Source: Pseudoalteromonas luteoviolacea NCIMB 1942 | GTDB taxonomy: Bacteria > Pseudomonadota > Gammaproteobacteria > Enterobacterales > Alteromonadaceae | Direction: 5' to 3' | Assembly: GCF_001625595.1 (NCBI RefSeq) | Contig: NZ_AUXT01000161.1 | Span: 1 to 64,000 of the forward strand | DNA length: 64,000 bases | Shown: piece after piece, positions 63,771 to 64,000 of the stretch | Layout: every line of letters begins with the position of its first letter | Position numbering within the stretch: the stretch's first letter is position 1 | The notes under the pieces: model-generated | Databases searched by the model: none | What the model saw: only the letters and a program-made list of their open reading frames with translations | What the model was told of the DNA's origin: nothing | Program-made: the position numbers and the translations under genes

Positions 63771-64000
63771 GCCACAGCGCCCTTTTATATCTTGATGTGC
63801 AACAATTTAATCCATCGCTTTTATATAAGCCACCGTGAAGCTCAACTGTATTAGAAATTCTCACATGTGAATTAAGACAATTACCAACACACTACGAATT
63901 TTCTAGTACTAAGCCCAATTAATTCCCTGAGGTAACTCATAGCAGCTAAATTCCATATGCACGAAGCTTCGCTCTATTGAATTTAATAACTTTTCTGATG

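Overview
The window reads as chromosomal DNA of a marine gammaproteobacterium, most likely Pseudoalteromonas or a close relative. The grounds are AT-rich DNA, a Lrp/LysE pair, lipoprotein peptidases, a decayed alpha-amylase resembling the secreted Pseudoalteromonas enzyme, a decayed ExoP-like GH3 glucosidase, and a MesX/MesD methionine synthase behind MetJ boxes. Taxonomy is inferred from protein resemblance only. I saw no rRNA or tRNA genes, CRISPR arrays, intact insertion sequences or phage genes.

Layout. 1-5.5 kb: S9 peptidase lipoprotein, YeiH-type exporter, purE-purK. 5.6-8.4 kb: small membrane protein and divergent TetR regulator around a perfect 19-bp inverted repeat, then a 7TM-GGDEF sensor. 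8.4-10.7 kb: Fur-box-preceded operon of two small membrane proteins and a PepSY protein. 11-15.3 kb: membrane protein, an exported MsrA-thioredoxin-MsrB fusion, an exported M17 aminopeptidase. 15.4-19.4 kb: pyroglutamate operon pxpB-pxpC-DUF969-DUF979-pcp, without pxpA. 19.6-24.2 kb: asnB, peroxiredoxin, Lrp/LysE pair, macrodomain protein. 24.2-29.9 kb: metallo-beta-lactamase lipoprotein, an ammonium transporter-GGDEF fusion, DUF885 lipoprotein, second LysE exporter. 30-38.9 kb: secreted hydrolase-like protein whose signal peptide lies upstream of any standard start codon, MmcQ-like protein, def, D-cysteine desulfhydrase-like enzyme, esterase, GFA protein, long CPA1 antiporter.

39-41.2 kb is a graveyard: broken YciI-like gene, broken HxlR regulator with an 8-bp repeat expansion, and an alpha-amylase remnant, around an intact DUF523 gene and a small alkylmercury-lyase-like gene. 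41.2-43.5 kb: mesX-mesD under three tandem MetJ boxes. 45.5-47.5 kb: a second decayed locus with GH3 glucosidase and sugar MFS transporter remnants. 48-51.4 kb: trhO, DEAD-box helicase, CvfB-like protein. 51.4-57.3 kb: serine hydrolase, DUF6435-like small protein, VOC and GFA proteins, chemotaxis receptor, HAD phosphatase. 57.5 kb: an easily missed 56-residue RiPP-like precursor peptide. 58-62.8 kb: hutH-hutU with a divergent LysR regulator. 63.3 kb: FMN-binding protein.

Functional links: peptide and amino-acid scavenging recurs (S9, M17 and DUF885 peptidases, pyroglutamate release and catabolism, histidine degradation, two LysE-type exporters), while polysaccharide genes (amylase, beta-glucosidase, sugar transporter) are being lost. 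Several genes are absent from simple ORF lists: the RiPP-like precursor, the DUF6435-like gene and the HxlR and YciI pseudogenes.
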